From NCBI GenBank assembly GCA_938022935.1, contig CALIHL010000037.1:1-40276 (forward strand): DNA of 40,276 nt, in the 5' to 3' direction. The notes beneath the pieces are model-generated. The model made no database searches. It saw only the letters and a program-made list of their open reading frames with translations, and was not told where the DNA came from. Shown one piece after another: positions 8,736-16,765 of the stretch (its first letter is position 1; each line of letters starts with the position of its first letter). Source of the DNA: an uncultured Saprospiraceae bacterium (lineage in GTDB: Bacteria > Bacteroidota > Bacteroidia > Chitinophagales > Saprospiraceae). The position numbers and the translations under genes were made by a program.

Positions 8736-8773
8736 AATATCCACAAGCTTAATATTTAAAGCTTGTGGATATT
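8736..8773 (-). terminator. Perfect 15-bp inverted repeat between acpP and fabF (terminator/attenuator or processing stem)
   Basis: The arms AATATCCACAAGCTT (8736-8750) and AAGCTTGTGGATATT (8759-8773) are exact reverse complements around an 8-base AT loop. In the transcribed (minus) direction the stem is followed by TTTGTTTGC, a modest U-rich run. It lies 26 bp after the acpP stop and 35 bp before the fabF ATG. This could be a leaky terminator that makes acpP mRNA more abundant than fabF-rnc mRNA, or a cleavage site for the RNase III encoded in the same operon. The repeat itself is certain; its role is inferred. Confidence 0.7.
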
Positions 8774-8798
8774 AATATACTGTGTATATCTTTTAAGC

Positions 8799-9026
8799 TT
8801 ACTTGCTTAGATAGGTAACAGCATCTCCTACTGTCTCTATCTTTTCTGCTTCTTCATCAGGGATAGAAATGTCAAATTCCTTTTCGAACTCCATAATGAG
8901 CTCTACTGTATCAAGTGAATCTGCTCCTAAGTCGTTAGTGAAGTTAGCTTCATTAGTGACTTCTGATTCATCAACTCCTAATTTATCAACGATGATTTTC
9001 TTTACTTGTGTAGCAACGTCTGCCAT
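8799..9026 (-). CDS. acpP: Acyl carrier protein
   Basis: A 75-residue, strongly acidic ACP. The phosphopantetheine attachment motif is [12 protein letters not shown], with Ser37 as the carrier site; helix II ([15 protein letters not shown]) and the closing [10 protein letters not shown] are standard. It shuttles acyl intermediates in fatty acid synthesis and is the direct partner of FabF encoded next to it. It is first in a minus-strand group with fabF and rnc. A stable inverted repeat follows its stop, which may separate its level of expression from the later genes. Confidence 0.97.
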   Translation of the reverse strand: MADVATQVKKIIVDKLGVDESEVTNEANFTNDLGADSLDTVELIMEFEKEFDISIPDEEAEKIETVGDAVTYLSK

Positions 9027-9051
9027 AACCTTTGTTTTAAATATTGAAACG

Positions 9052-9084
9052 CGAAATTACGAGTTTAAAAGGCATACCAGCAAA
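9052..9084 (-). promoter_or_regulatory. acpP: Possible acpP promoter
   Basis: Reading the minus strand, TTTG (9081-9084) is followed after 21 bases by TAATTTCG (9052-9059), one mismatch from the Bacteroidota -7 consensus TAnnTTTG. This would give a start near 9045 and a leader of about 20 nt. An alternative element, TTACTTTG, lies just upstream (overlapping the TTTG). Weak evidence; based on consensus only. Confidence 0.35.
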
Positions 9085-9230
9085 GTAAAGTTCCAGTAAT
9101 TTTCTTTTTATACTTTTATGCTGTCGTGTGAATTAGGTAGAAGGATAGTATTTTACTCGTTGTTGGTCCCAATAAACGTAGTTATAACCCCTGTCTACTG
9201 CTTTCTTAATAATGTACTATCAACAATACT

Positions 9231-10664
9231 ATGCATATACAAAATCAACAAAATACCAAGATTGTGGCTACTGTAGGCCCAGCATGTAGCTCAAGAGAGA
9301 ATCTTGAGAGACTCATCTCTGCTGGTGTAGACATATTCAGATTAAATTTTTCGCATGGTAATCATGCTGGACACAAAGAAGTCTTAGACCGCATCTTGTC
9401 CCTTAATGCTGAGCATGGTACACATGTAGGTATACTTGCTGACCTTCAAGGACCAAAGCTTAGGGTTGGTAAAGTACAAGAAGGAGGCATCCCATTGGAG
9501 CCAGGTGATGAGATCCTCTTTGTCTTGGAGGAGTGCATCGGTGATAAAGAAAAAGTATTCATGAACTATGAGCACTTTGCCAAGGATGTCGAAGTTGGAG
9601 AAAGGGTGCTTTGTGACGATGGGAAGTTAGTATTTGAAGTTCTTGAGACTGATAAGTTGGGCAAAGTGAAGCTCAAGACCATATATGGCGGTATTCTTCA
9701 GTCCAACAAAGGAGTTAACCTTCCAGATACAAATATCACACTGCCAGCACTAACAAAGAAAGACAGAACTGACCTTGAGTTTATCTTGACACTTCCGGTA
9801 AACTGGATAGCATTGTCATTTGTGAGAACGGCTGACGAAGTAAAAGAACTCAGACAGATTATAGAGAGCAAAGGCCACAGAGCTAAGATCATATCTAAGA
9901 TCGAGAAGCCTCAAGCTGTAAAGAATATCAAGTCCATCATCAAAGCATCCAATGCGATCATGGTGGCACGTGGAGACCTAGGCGTAGAAGTGCCGATGGA
10001 GCAAGTACCTACGATCCAAAAAGATATCATTAGACGATGTATACAGAGAGCACGTCCTGTTATCGTAGCGACTCAGATGATGGAAAGCATGATGACTAAT
10101 CCAAGTCCATCCAGAGCAGAGATCACGGATGTGGCCAATGCGGTACTTGATGGCACAGACGCGGTTATGCTATCAGGAGAGACTTCTGTTGGAAAGCACC
10201 CAGTCGAGACGGTGCAAGCGATGAACAAGATCATCTATGAAGCTGAGCAGCACTACCAACTAAAAGATAGAAGACCAAAGGCCGACAAAAAATCAAATAC
10301 TTATCATAGTGATGTTGTCTGTATATCAGCGGCTGAGATGAGCGATAAAATCGGTGCTAAAGCCATCTGTGGCATCACGGTATCAGGATATACAGCCTTT
10401 AAAGTATCGAGTTATCGACCAAAGGGGAAAATCTGTATCTTCTCGAGTTCGCAGACTATGTTGAAGACATTGAACCTCGTTTGGGGCGTCAGATGCTTCC
10501 ATTATGATAAATTTACGACTACAGATGGAACGATTACCGACACTATAACCATTCTAAAGGAGAAGGAAATCGTTAAGCAAGGTGATGCCGTCCTCAACAC
10601 GGGTAGTATGCCAATCGAAAAGCGATTCACAACTAATATGCTCAAGATCACGGTCGTCGAGTAG
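9231..10664 (+). CDS. pyk: Pyruvate kinase
   Basis: A 477-residue pyruvate kinase, normal length for the bacterial enzyme without an extra C-terminal domain. Motifs in order: TKIVATVGPA near the N-terminus, FRLNFSHGNH, DLQGPKLRVG, the B domain (about 75-175), SKIEKPQAV with the catalytic lysine, MVARGDLGVEVP for metal binding, and the MLSGETSVGKHPVE nucleotide/allosteric region. It converts phosphoenolpyruvate and ADP to pyruvate and ATP. It is divergent from acpP across a 204-bp gap, an arrangement (pyk near acpP-fabF-rnc) I recall from other Bacteroidota. A TPR gene follows 66 bp downstream on the same strand. Confidence 0.97.
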   Translation: MHIQNQQNTKIVATVGPACSSRENLERLISAGVDIFRLNFSHGNHAGHKEVLDRILSLNAEHGTHVGILADLQGPKLRVGKVQEGGIPLEPGDEILFVLEECIGDKEKVFMNYEHFAKDVEVGERVLCDDGKLVFEVLETDKLGKVKLKTIYGGILQSNKGVNLPDTNITLPALTKKDRTDLEFILTLPVNWIALSFVRTADEVKELRQIIESKGHRAKIISKIEKPQAVKNIKSIIKASNAIMVARGDLGVEVPMEQVPTIQKDIIRRCIQRARPVIVATQMMESMMTNPSPSRAEITDVANAVLDGTDAVMLSGETSVGKHPVETVQAMNKIIYEAEQHYQLKDRRPKADKKSNTYHSDVVCISAAEMSDKIGAKAICGITVSGYTAFKVSSYRPKGKICIFSSSQTMLKTLNLVWGVRCFHYDKFTTTDGTITDTITILKEKEIVKQGDAVLNTGSMPIEKRFTTNMLKITVVE

Positions 10665-10730
10665 TGCTCTAAAGGTCAGATCAACAATGACTTTGGCAGA
10701 TTGCTCGTTAGGCTTAGATATCATTGATTT

Positions 10731-12203
10731 ATGATAAAAAAGACATTAATTATTTCAATCTGCTCGGCACTTTCAATTCTATTGGTAGGTCAACAAAATT
10801 TACGGATAGATGGCGAGCGTCTTAGTGAAAAAGAGATTGGACTCGAAGACTTATATATAGCAGCGAGTCAGAAAAAATTACTCAACAAGTACGATGAAGC
10901 GCTAAAGATCTATGATAAGATCTTATCAGAGAACGAGGTAAACCCTGCTGTGCATCATGATATGGCTCGGATCTATCATGAGATGAAGAATCCAGAGAGT
11001 GCAGTTTCTTCGGCTCAGAAGGCTTGCAGATATGACAAGTCTAACCCTTGGTATCTCTTGACTCTGACGCAAATATATGAAGAGACCATGGAGCCGGGCA
11101 AGGCTGCTGAAACACTTGCAAAAGTGGTCGGTCTTGCTCCAGAAGAATCAGTCTATGAGCGATGGGCTGTCAATCTCGATCAAGCAGGCCAACAGATGAA
11201 GGCGATCCAGACGTATAGTCAGGCTGACGCCAAATATGGATGGAGTGAAGAACGAAGTGACAGCAAAGTAGACCTATATCTCGCATTGGGAAAAGATAAG
11301 GAAGCACTCGAAGAGGTCAAAAAATGGTCTAATGAGTATCCTGAAAATGTAACCTATATAGTAAAGCTGGCGAGATATCTTGAGTACAGAGGAGATACTA
11401 AGAAGGCGATGAAAGCTTACAAAAAGGCCTTAGAAGTGGACCCTTATAATGAAGAGGCGCTTTTTAAGACAAGCCCAGCTACATCATCTAAGTCAACTTC
11501 AAATAATGAGTTATCTCAATTGATAGACAACCCTCGCTTGGGTATAGACAACAAGGTTAAAGCGCTACTACCTTATCTTAAGGATAAGAAAGGAGCAGAC
11601 GAGATATTGCCCTATGGACAGTCACTTGTTACTCAATATCCTGAAGAAGCAAAGTCATATGCTGTATACGGAGATATTCTCTGGTTAACAGGAGATACCA
11701 ATGCCGCCGTAGAGCAATATGAGCAATCTCTGAAATTAAAAAAATCTGTTTATCAAGTATGGGATCAGTTAATGATGGGATTAGCCGAGCTCAATAAAGT
11801 CGAGCAACTCGAGAAGATATCTAATGATGCCATTGACTACTACCCTAATCAAGCAGGGCCATATTACTATCAAGCAGTAGCTCTTCTATCTCAAGGCAAA
11901 TCAGATGATGCCATGGACATGAATAATGAAGCACTGTTCATATCTGAAGTTGGAGGTGGATATGTTGCCAATCATGCGTCCATATTAAAAGCTACCATAT
12001 TAGATGCTAAAGGGTCTTCACAAGAGGCTGTTAGCTTTATTGAAGGTATCGATGAGGCTAATCAGTCAGCAGGTCTTTTAGAGTTGCTAGGTGATCTGTA
12101 CAAAAAAGCGGGAGACAAGCCATCGGCTGAAAAAGCATGGAAGGGAGCATTGGAGAAAGGAGGCGACAAACAACGCATCGGACTTAAGATAGAGTCTATA
12201 TGA
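10731..12203 (+). CDS. Secreted/periplasmic TPR-repeat protein
   Basis: A 490-residue protein with an N-terminal signal sequence (about 1-20, hydrophobic IISICSALSILLV followed by GQQN). The rest is mostly tetratricopeptide repeats: at least six units are recognisable, for example NKYDEALKIYDKIL, KNPESAVSSAQKA, GDTKKAMKAYKKALEVDP, GDTNAAVEQYEQSL, GKSDDAMDMNNEAL and GDKPSAEKAWKGAL. TPR solenoids bind partner proteins; nothing enzymatic is visible. Its stop overlaps the start of the DUF4292 lipoprotein by ATGA (12200-12203), and the LytM-domain gene follows, so the three are probably one envelope-related unit. It may act at the outer membrane or periplasm; exact role unknown. Confidence 0.85.
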   Translation: MIKKTLIISICSALSILLVGQQNLRIDGERLSEKEIGLEDLYIAASQKKLLNKYDEALKIYDKILSENEVNPAVHHDMARIYHEMKNPESAVSSAQKACRYDKSNPWYLLTLTQIYEETMEPGKAAETLAKVVGLAPEESVYERWAVNLDQAGQQMKAIQTYSQADAKYGWSEERSDSKVDLYLALGKDKEALEEVKKWSNEYPENVTYIVKLARYLEYRGDTKKAMKAYKKALEVDPYNEEALFKTSPATSSKSTSNNELSQLIDNPRLGIDNKVKALLPYLKDKKGADEILPYGQSLVTQYPEEAKSYAVYGDILWLTGDTNAAVEQYEQSLKLKKSVYQVWDQLMMGLAELNKVEQLEKISNDAIDYYPNQAGPYYYQAVALLSQGKSDDAMDMNNEALFISEVGGGYVANHASILKATILDAKGSSQEAVSFIEGIDEANQSAGLLELLGDLYKKAGDKPSAEKAWKGALEKGGDKQRIGLKIESI

Positions 12204-12952
12204 CCACTTTCCGAGTGTGGCCCATCCTTTTTCTCTTAGCGTTTATCAGTATTATTTACTCTTGTAAAACAACTAAGGTCATAACTCAAGTTTCTGAGCG
12301 CTCATCAGAAGAAGTTATCTCCGGTCTCAATGAGCGACATACAGACTATTCATTCTTTTCAGCTAAGGCGAGGATGAAGTATAACGGTCAAGAATCGCGT
12401 ATGGGTGGTCGCATGAACATCCTATCTAAGAAAGACAGTCTCATATGGATGAACTTTAAGAAGTTCAGTATCGAGGGAGCAAGAACGCTGATTCAGCCAG
12501 ATTCTATTTGGATCATTTATCGGCTTGATGATATATATGAGCAAGGCTCAACTGATGAATACTTAGAATACTACAAGGTAGACCTATCTTTTCAAGATTT
12601 ACAAGACCTTTTAGTTGGCAATGTGCCGATACCTGCTTCAGAAGACCTCATGACATTTCAATCAGGACAGCACTACCAGTTGGCCTTTGAGTATGACGAG
12701 CGATCTTACAAATACCTCGTTAATGAAAATCTCACTTTACATAGGGCTTCTATAAAAGACCAATACAACAGAACTGTCGTTATACATTTTGATGATTACG
12801 ATGAGCAATTCTTCGCAAAAAGAAAGGACATTGAAATCATTACGCCAGAAGAAGGCGCAAGTAAGATCTCGATTAAGTTCTCTAGTGTTACCTTTGATGT
12901 ACCAAAAACAATCAAATTTGATATTCCGGCTCATTATCGGCGCCTTCCTTAG
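12200..12952 (+). CDS. DUF4292-family lipoprotein
   Basis: A 250-residue predicted lipoprotein: a hydrophobic signal (about 7-20) ends in IIYSC with Cys22 as the lipidation site. The following residues KTTK do not form the acidic surface-export signal described in some Bacteroidota, so periplasmic facing is more likely. The body is rich in beta strands (RMNILSKKDSLIWMNFKK, TLIQPDSIWIIYR, YQLAFEYDERSYKYLV), which suits the DUF4292 family. The strand pattern recalls the LolA/LolB half-barrel, which is speculation here. Its start overlaps the TPR gene stop by 4 bp, and its last 56 bp overlap the start of the next gene in another frame. Confidence 0.8.
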   Translation: MTTFRVWPILFLLAFISIIYSCKTTKVITQVSERSSEEVISGLNERHTDYSFFSAKARMKYNGQESRMGGRMNILSKKDSLIWMNFKKFSIEGARTLIQPDSIWIIYRLDDIYEQGSTDEYLEYYKVDLSFQDLQDLLVGNVPIPASEDLMTFQSGQHYQLAFEYDERSYKYLVNENLTLHRASIKDQYNRTVVIHFDDYDEQFFAKRKDIEIITPEEGASKISIKFSSVTFDVPKTIKFDIPAHYRRLP

Positions 12953-14282
12953 TTGCTCATTCTTTGTGATCTATGCTCAAGAGCTTGATCCAGTCATCAT
13001 AAAGAACAACACAGTTAATAAAGGGACAACTTATAAACCAATAACTCGAAAACCAAATGCCCCTAAGGCTTCTGAAGTAGTGCCAGATGACGTACCTGAT
13101 GAAGTCGTAGTATCTATTGAAGCTGCTTTTAACAGGCCCGACGAAACATACAGGAAAGAAGAGTATCTCAACAAGCTATTAAGACAGACTTACTATCAAA
13201 AACTGACAACTAATAAGTGGTCAAAATATCTGCACCCGGAAGGATGGAAAAAGAATGTTGAGAAGTGGCGCTATTGGAGTCAACTAAAACAGTATGTCAC
13301 AAGCGAACAAGATTTATTAGTTTTAAGAAGCACGGCGGACGAACCAAAAGAAAAACCACTTATCGCTCTAAACATCAATGAAAGAAGTATAGACTCTAAA
13401 GAGACCATCAATCCTATAGATACCGAGGAAGTGGTAGTGGCAGCTCCACCTATCGTCACAGACGACATAAAACAACCTGACGAAGTAGAAATCATAGACA
13501 CCATTATCAACCAATCACCTCAACTAGTAAGTGTCACTGTAGCACCTTGGCTAAAAGACAAACCATCAATTAATCTTCAAGAAATTGCAGTGGATAAAGA
13601 AGTTGAAGATGAGGTAACGACTGAAGAGGATCAGATAGAACAACAAGAAATAGTATTATCTCAGACGAAAGAAGAAATTGTAACTGAGGTAATTGAAAAC
13701 CCAATTAACAATAATTCTGAAAAAGAAGAACGAATAGCACCTGTTGCAATACAAGAGCCTCAAAGAGTCGAACCAACTGTAGCAGTTGTTGAAGAGCCGG
13801 TTCTACAAAAGCAGGCACCTACAGTAACAGTACAAGCTAATAAGCCAAGAACAACAATTGTCACTTCCGATCCTGAAGACTTTGGCAGATTAAAAGGTGT
13901 ACTGCCATGGCCTGTTACAGGTGGTAGAATCACTGATCGTTTTGGGATCAGAAAGAATGCAGAAGCAAGAGGCCTAAGACCTGAGAACTATGGCATAGAT
14001 ATGGTTTGTCCTTCAGGAGCTACTATCAAGGCGACACATAGTGGCACTGTACTTATGGCAAAGAGACAATCACCATATGACTATATCATCACGATCAAGC
14101 ATGGAGATTTTACAAGTGCATATTATTATCTGATCACACCATATGTAAAACCTGGTGATGTTGTCCAATCTGGACAAGCGATTGGACAATTAAGAACGAG
14201 TGTTGCAGAAGCAGACTTTCATTTTGAAATCTGGAACAACCAAGATCGCGTCAATCCTGAGCTTTGGTTACAACGTAGATAA
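12897..14282 (+). CDS. Degenerate LytM (M23) domain protein, likely murein hydrolase activator
   Basis: The open frame extends back to 12789, but the ATG at 12897 gives a 461-residue protein starting with a clean signal peptide (hydrophobic LIIGAFLSCSFFVIYAQ), so I choose that start. About 200 residues of Glu/Thr/Val/Pro-rich, probably disordered sequence lead to a C-terminal LytM domain (about 330-461), with FGIRKNAEARGLRPENYGID and GATIKATHSGTVLMA. The zinc-site residues are degraded: Asn364 where active enzymes have His (Asp368 kept), and DFH (440-442) where they have HLH. It therefore resembles EnvC/NlpD-type activators of amidases rather than an active endopeptidase. It overlaps the DUF4292 gene by 56 bp; hflX starts 14 bp after its stop. 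Confidence 0.82.
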   Translation: MYQKQSNLIFRLIIGAFLSCSFFVIYAQELDPVIIKNNTVNKGTTYKPITRKPNAPKASEVVPDDVPDEVVVSIEAAFNRPDETYRKEEYLNKLLRQTYYQKLTTNKWSKYLHPEGWKKNVEKWRYWSQLKQYVTSEQDLLVLRSTADEPKEKPLIALNINERSIDSKETINPIDTEEVVVAAPPIVTDDIKQPDEVEIIDTIINQSPQLVSVTVAPWLKDKPSINLQEIAVDKEVEDEVTTEEDQIEQQEIVLSQTKEEIVTEVIENPINNNSEKEERIAPVAIQEPQRVEPTVAVVEEPVLQKQAPTVTVQANKPRTTIVTSDPEDFGRLKGVLPWPVTGGRITDRFGIRKNAEARGLRPENYGIDMVCPSGATIKATHSGTVLMAKRQSPYDYIITIKHGDFTSAYYYLITPYVKPGDVVQSGQAIGQLRTSVAEADFHFEIWNNQDRVNPELWLQRR

Positions 14283-14296
14283 TTAAAAAACAATCG

Positions 14297-15508
14297 ATGT
14301 CAGACAATTGGCAAGTAGGGAAAAAGAAAAGTTCAGGTCTTGCTAAAGTTCAAGAGCGTGCGATACTCGTAGGCCTTTCTAAAAAGAGACAATCCAAAGA
14401 ACTTGTAAAAGAGTACTTAGACGAATTAGAATTCTTAGCGATGACTGCAGGGGCTAAGACCGTCAAGATTTTTATCCAACAATTAGACCACCCACATCCA
14501 CGGACATTTATCGGAGATGGAAAAGCTACTGAGATTGCAGAATATATAGAAGACCATGAAATAGACTTAGTCATCTTTGATGATGACTTAACTGCAAAGC
14601 AAACAGGCATACTCGAAGAGATATTCAAGAGAAAGATCATCGATAGGAGTTCTTTGATTTTGGACATATTTGCCGCAAGGGCACAAACTGCACAGGCAAA
14701 GACACAAGTCGAACTTGCACAGATGCAATACCTGCTTCCACGACTAAGAGGACTGTGGACTCACCTTGAAAGACAACGTGGTGGTATCGGGATGAGAGGA
14801 CCTGGAGAGATGGAGATCGAGACGGATAGAAGAATCGTAAGGGACAAGATATCTCAACTGAAAAAGAAGCTGGTTAAGATTGATCAGCAAAACCAAACGC
14901 AAAGAAACAATAGAGGCCAAATGATTAGAGTCGCATTGGTGGGTTATACCAACGTGGGCAAATCAACTATAATGAACCTGTTGGCGAAGTCTGAAGTATT
15001 TGCAGAGGACAAACTGTTCGCAACTTTGGATACAACTGTTCGTAAAGTGGTCTTAGGTCGTATGCCTTTCCTTTTGTCAGACACAGTTGGATTCATAAGA
15101 AAGCTACCTCACCATTTGATAGAGAGTTTCAAGTCAACGCTTGATGAGGCAAGAGAAAGTGATGTGTTGATGCATGTTGTGGATCTATCTCATCCACAGT
15201 TTGAAGATCATATCAATACCGTCAACGAAACACTTATCTCACTCGGCGTAGATGAAAAACCACAGATCATGGTTTTTAATAAGGTTGATGCGTATCGCGA
15301 AAAAAACTTTGATAAGCTGTTAGAACAAGAAGTGAAAGATCAGATTCTGTCAGAGCTAAAAGAAAATCTTTCTAATCAATATCGACACCCAGTCATCTTT
15401 GTATCAGCGTTAAAAAAAGAAAACATCAGCGAACTACGCGAAATGATGAGAGAAGAAATTGAAAAACAATACAAAGTCACTTATCCTTATCGGATAAAAC
15501 ACTTCTAA
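14297..15508 (+). CDS. hflX: GTPase HflX
   Basis: A 403-residue HflX. The N-terminal HflX domain (1-about 200) includes HPHPRTFIGDGKATEI, the DRSSLILDIFAARAQT stretch and the glycine-rich RGGIGMRGPGEMEIETDRR. The GTPase domain has P-loop GYTNVGKST (216-224), switch II DTVGFIRKLPH, and the NKVD base-recognition motif. HflX binds the large ribosomal subunit and rescues stalled or hibernating ribosomes under stress. It is the fourth gene of the TPR-DUF4292-LytM-hflX run, and an aminopeptidase gene follows 12 bp downstream. No unusual features. Confidence 0.96.
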   Translation: MSDNWQVGKKKSSGLAKVQERAILVGLSKKRQSKELVKEYLDELEFLAMTAGAKTVKIFIQQLDHPHPRTFIGDGKATEIAEYIEDHEIDLVIFDDDLTAKQTGILEEIFKRKIIDRSSLILDIFAARAQTAQAKTQVELAQMQYLLPRLRGLWTHLERQRGGIGMRGPGEMEIETDRRIVRDKISQLKKKLVKIDQQNQTQRNNRGQMIRVALVGYTNVGKSTIMNLLAKSEVFAEDKLFATLDTTVRKVVLGRMPFLLSDTVGFIRKLPHHLIESFKSTLDEARESDVLMHVVDLSHPQFEDHINTVNETLISLGVDEKPQIMVFNKVDAYREKNFDKLLEQEVKDQILSELKENLSNQYRHPVIFVSALKKENISELREMMREEIEKQYKVTYPYRIKHF

Positions 15509-15520
15509 TTATAATATACT

Positions 15521-16615
15521 ATGAGTATCGAAGCCAAGTATGCCAAGCTATTAGTCAACTACTGCTTGGAGTTAAAACCCAATGATAAAGTTTATATACA
15601 ATCTTCACTCCTTGCAGAGGACTTAGTAAGAGAAGTATATAGAGAAGCCATCAAAGTAGGAGCACACCCAGAGGTTTCTTTAGACTTTAGAGAGCGCAAT
15701 AGGATATTCATGGCAAATGCTAATGAAGACCAATTGAATCATGTCTCTGCGATAACAAAGCACATCATCAACAACTTTGATGCTTCGCTATATATCAGGG
15801 CCCCTTACAATCTTAAAGAAGATGGATCAATCGATCCAGAAAAAAGAAAGATAAGATCAAAAGCTACAAATGGTCTCAATCAGGTTTTCTCAAAAAGGAC
15901 AGCTGCTGGATCATTGACCAGGTCACTTTGTCAATACCCTACTAATGCTTCTGCCCAAGAAGCTGGTATGTCGCTTGAAGAGTATAAGGAGTTTGTCTAT
16001 ACAGCTTGCCACCTGTATGCTGATGATCCTGCTGGGGAGTGGCTTAAGATTAGAAAAGAACAACAGCGCATAGTCGATCATCTAAATGGCTGTAAGAAGA
16101 TCAGATATAAGAATCAAAAGTCTGATATCACCTTTTCGATAGATGGCCGGACTTGGATCAACTCAGATGGTCGGGTGAATATGCCAAGTGGTGAAGTTTT
16201 CACTGGACCAGTAGAAGAAAGTGTAGAGGGAGTGGTTCACTTTGATTACCCGTCTATCTATCTCGGCAAAGAGGTCAGAGGTGTAACATTTGAAGTAGAG
16301 CAAGGCGAAATAAAAAAGTGGACAGCTGACGTGGGGCAAGAAGTGCTAGATCAAGTGATGTCCTTAGAAGGCGCAAGATACTTTGGTGAAGCAGCCATAG
16401 GAACTAACTATAATATCCAAAGACCAACGAAGAATATACTATTTGATGAAAAGATAGGAGGGAGTATACATATGGCGGTTGGACAAAGTTATATCCAAAC
16501 AGGTGGAAAAAATCAGTCTGTCATACACTGGGACCTTATATCTGACATGAGAGATGGAGGACTTATAGAGGCAGATGATGAGCTGATCTATAAGGATGGG
16601 AAGTTTATAATCTAG
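15521..16615 (+). CDS. M29-family aminopeptidase
   Basis: A 364-residue metallopeptidase of family M29 (aminopeptidase T/AmpS type). The N-terminal domain begins with YAKLLVNYCLELKPNDKVYI, typical of the family. The catalytic part has the metal-binding acidic and His positions in EVFTGPVEESVEGVVHFD, GTNYNI, FDEKIGGSIHMAVGQSY and VIHWDLISDM, the last giving the HxD pair. Length is slightly short of the 400-plus residues of Thermus AmpT, but no core motif is missing. It should release N-terminal residues from peptides in the cytoplasm. It follows hflX by 12 bp and is followed by a terminator-like hairpin at 16641-16681. Confidence 0.9.
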   Translation: MSIEAKYAKLLVNYCLELKPNDKVYIQSSLLAEDLVREVYREAIKVGAHPEVSLDFRERNRIFMANANEDQLNHVSAITKHIINNFDASLYIRAPYNLKEDGSIDPEKRKIRSKATNGLNQVFSKRTAAGSLTRSLCQYPTNASAQEAGMSLEEYKEFVYTACHLYADDPAGEWLKIRKEQQRIVDHLNGCKKIRYKNQKSDITFSIDGRTWINSDGRVNMPSGEVFTGPVEESVEGVVHFDYPSIYLGKEVRGVTFEVEQGEIKKWTADVGQEVLDQVMSLEGARYFGEAAIGTNYNIQRPTKNILFDEKIGGSIHMAVGQSYIQTGGKNQSVIHWDLISDMRDGGLIEADDELIYKDGKFII

Positions 16616-16640
16616 GTAGACACATTTATGTGTTAAGTCT

Positions 16641-16681
16641 ATTTAGATGAGGCTTTTCGACACCTCATAGACTAAATTTTA
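16641..16681 (+). terminator. Terminator-like hairpin after the aminopeptidase gene
   Basis: ATTTAG-ATGAGG pairs with CCTCAT and CTAAAT (3-base bulge AGA), loop CTTTTCGACA, followed by TTTT. It lies 26 bp after the aminopeptidase stop and before topA, so it probably ends the pyk/TPR-to-aminopeptidase transcript. A smaller ACACA/TGTGT hairpin precedes it at 16620-16633. Confidence 0.6.
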
Positions 16682-16725
16682 TCACTTCCATCCGTAAACC
16701 CCAAGCACCATCTGTAGATAATTCA

Positions 16726-16733
16726 TAGTTTTG
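16726..16733 (+). promoter_or_regulatory. topA: Possible topA promoter -7 element
   Basis: TAGTTTTG matches the Bacteroidota consensus TAnnTTTG exactly and sits 32 bp before the topA ATG, downstream of a terminator-like hairpin. No TTG was found at the expected -33 distance, so only half of the promoter is supported. Confidence 0.35.
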
Positions 16734-16765
16734 CGCGCAGTTCCTAAAACCCGAATATATATCCT

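Noticed and set aside
8702..8746. Upstream extension of FabF by 15 codons
   Set aside because: The added residues are not part of the family and the start would lie in the arm of the 15-bp inverted repeat.
12789..12896. Upstream extension of the LytM-domain protein
   Set aside because: It would add 36 basic residues ahead of a clear signal peptide and overlap the DUF4292 gene further; the ATG at 12897 is preferred.
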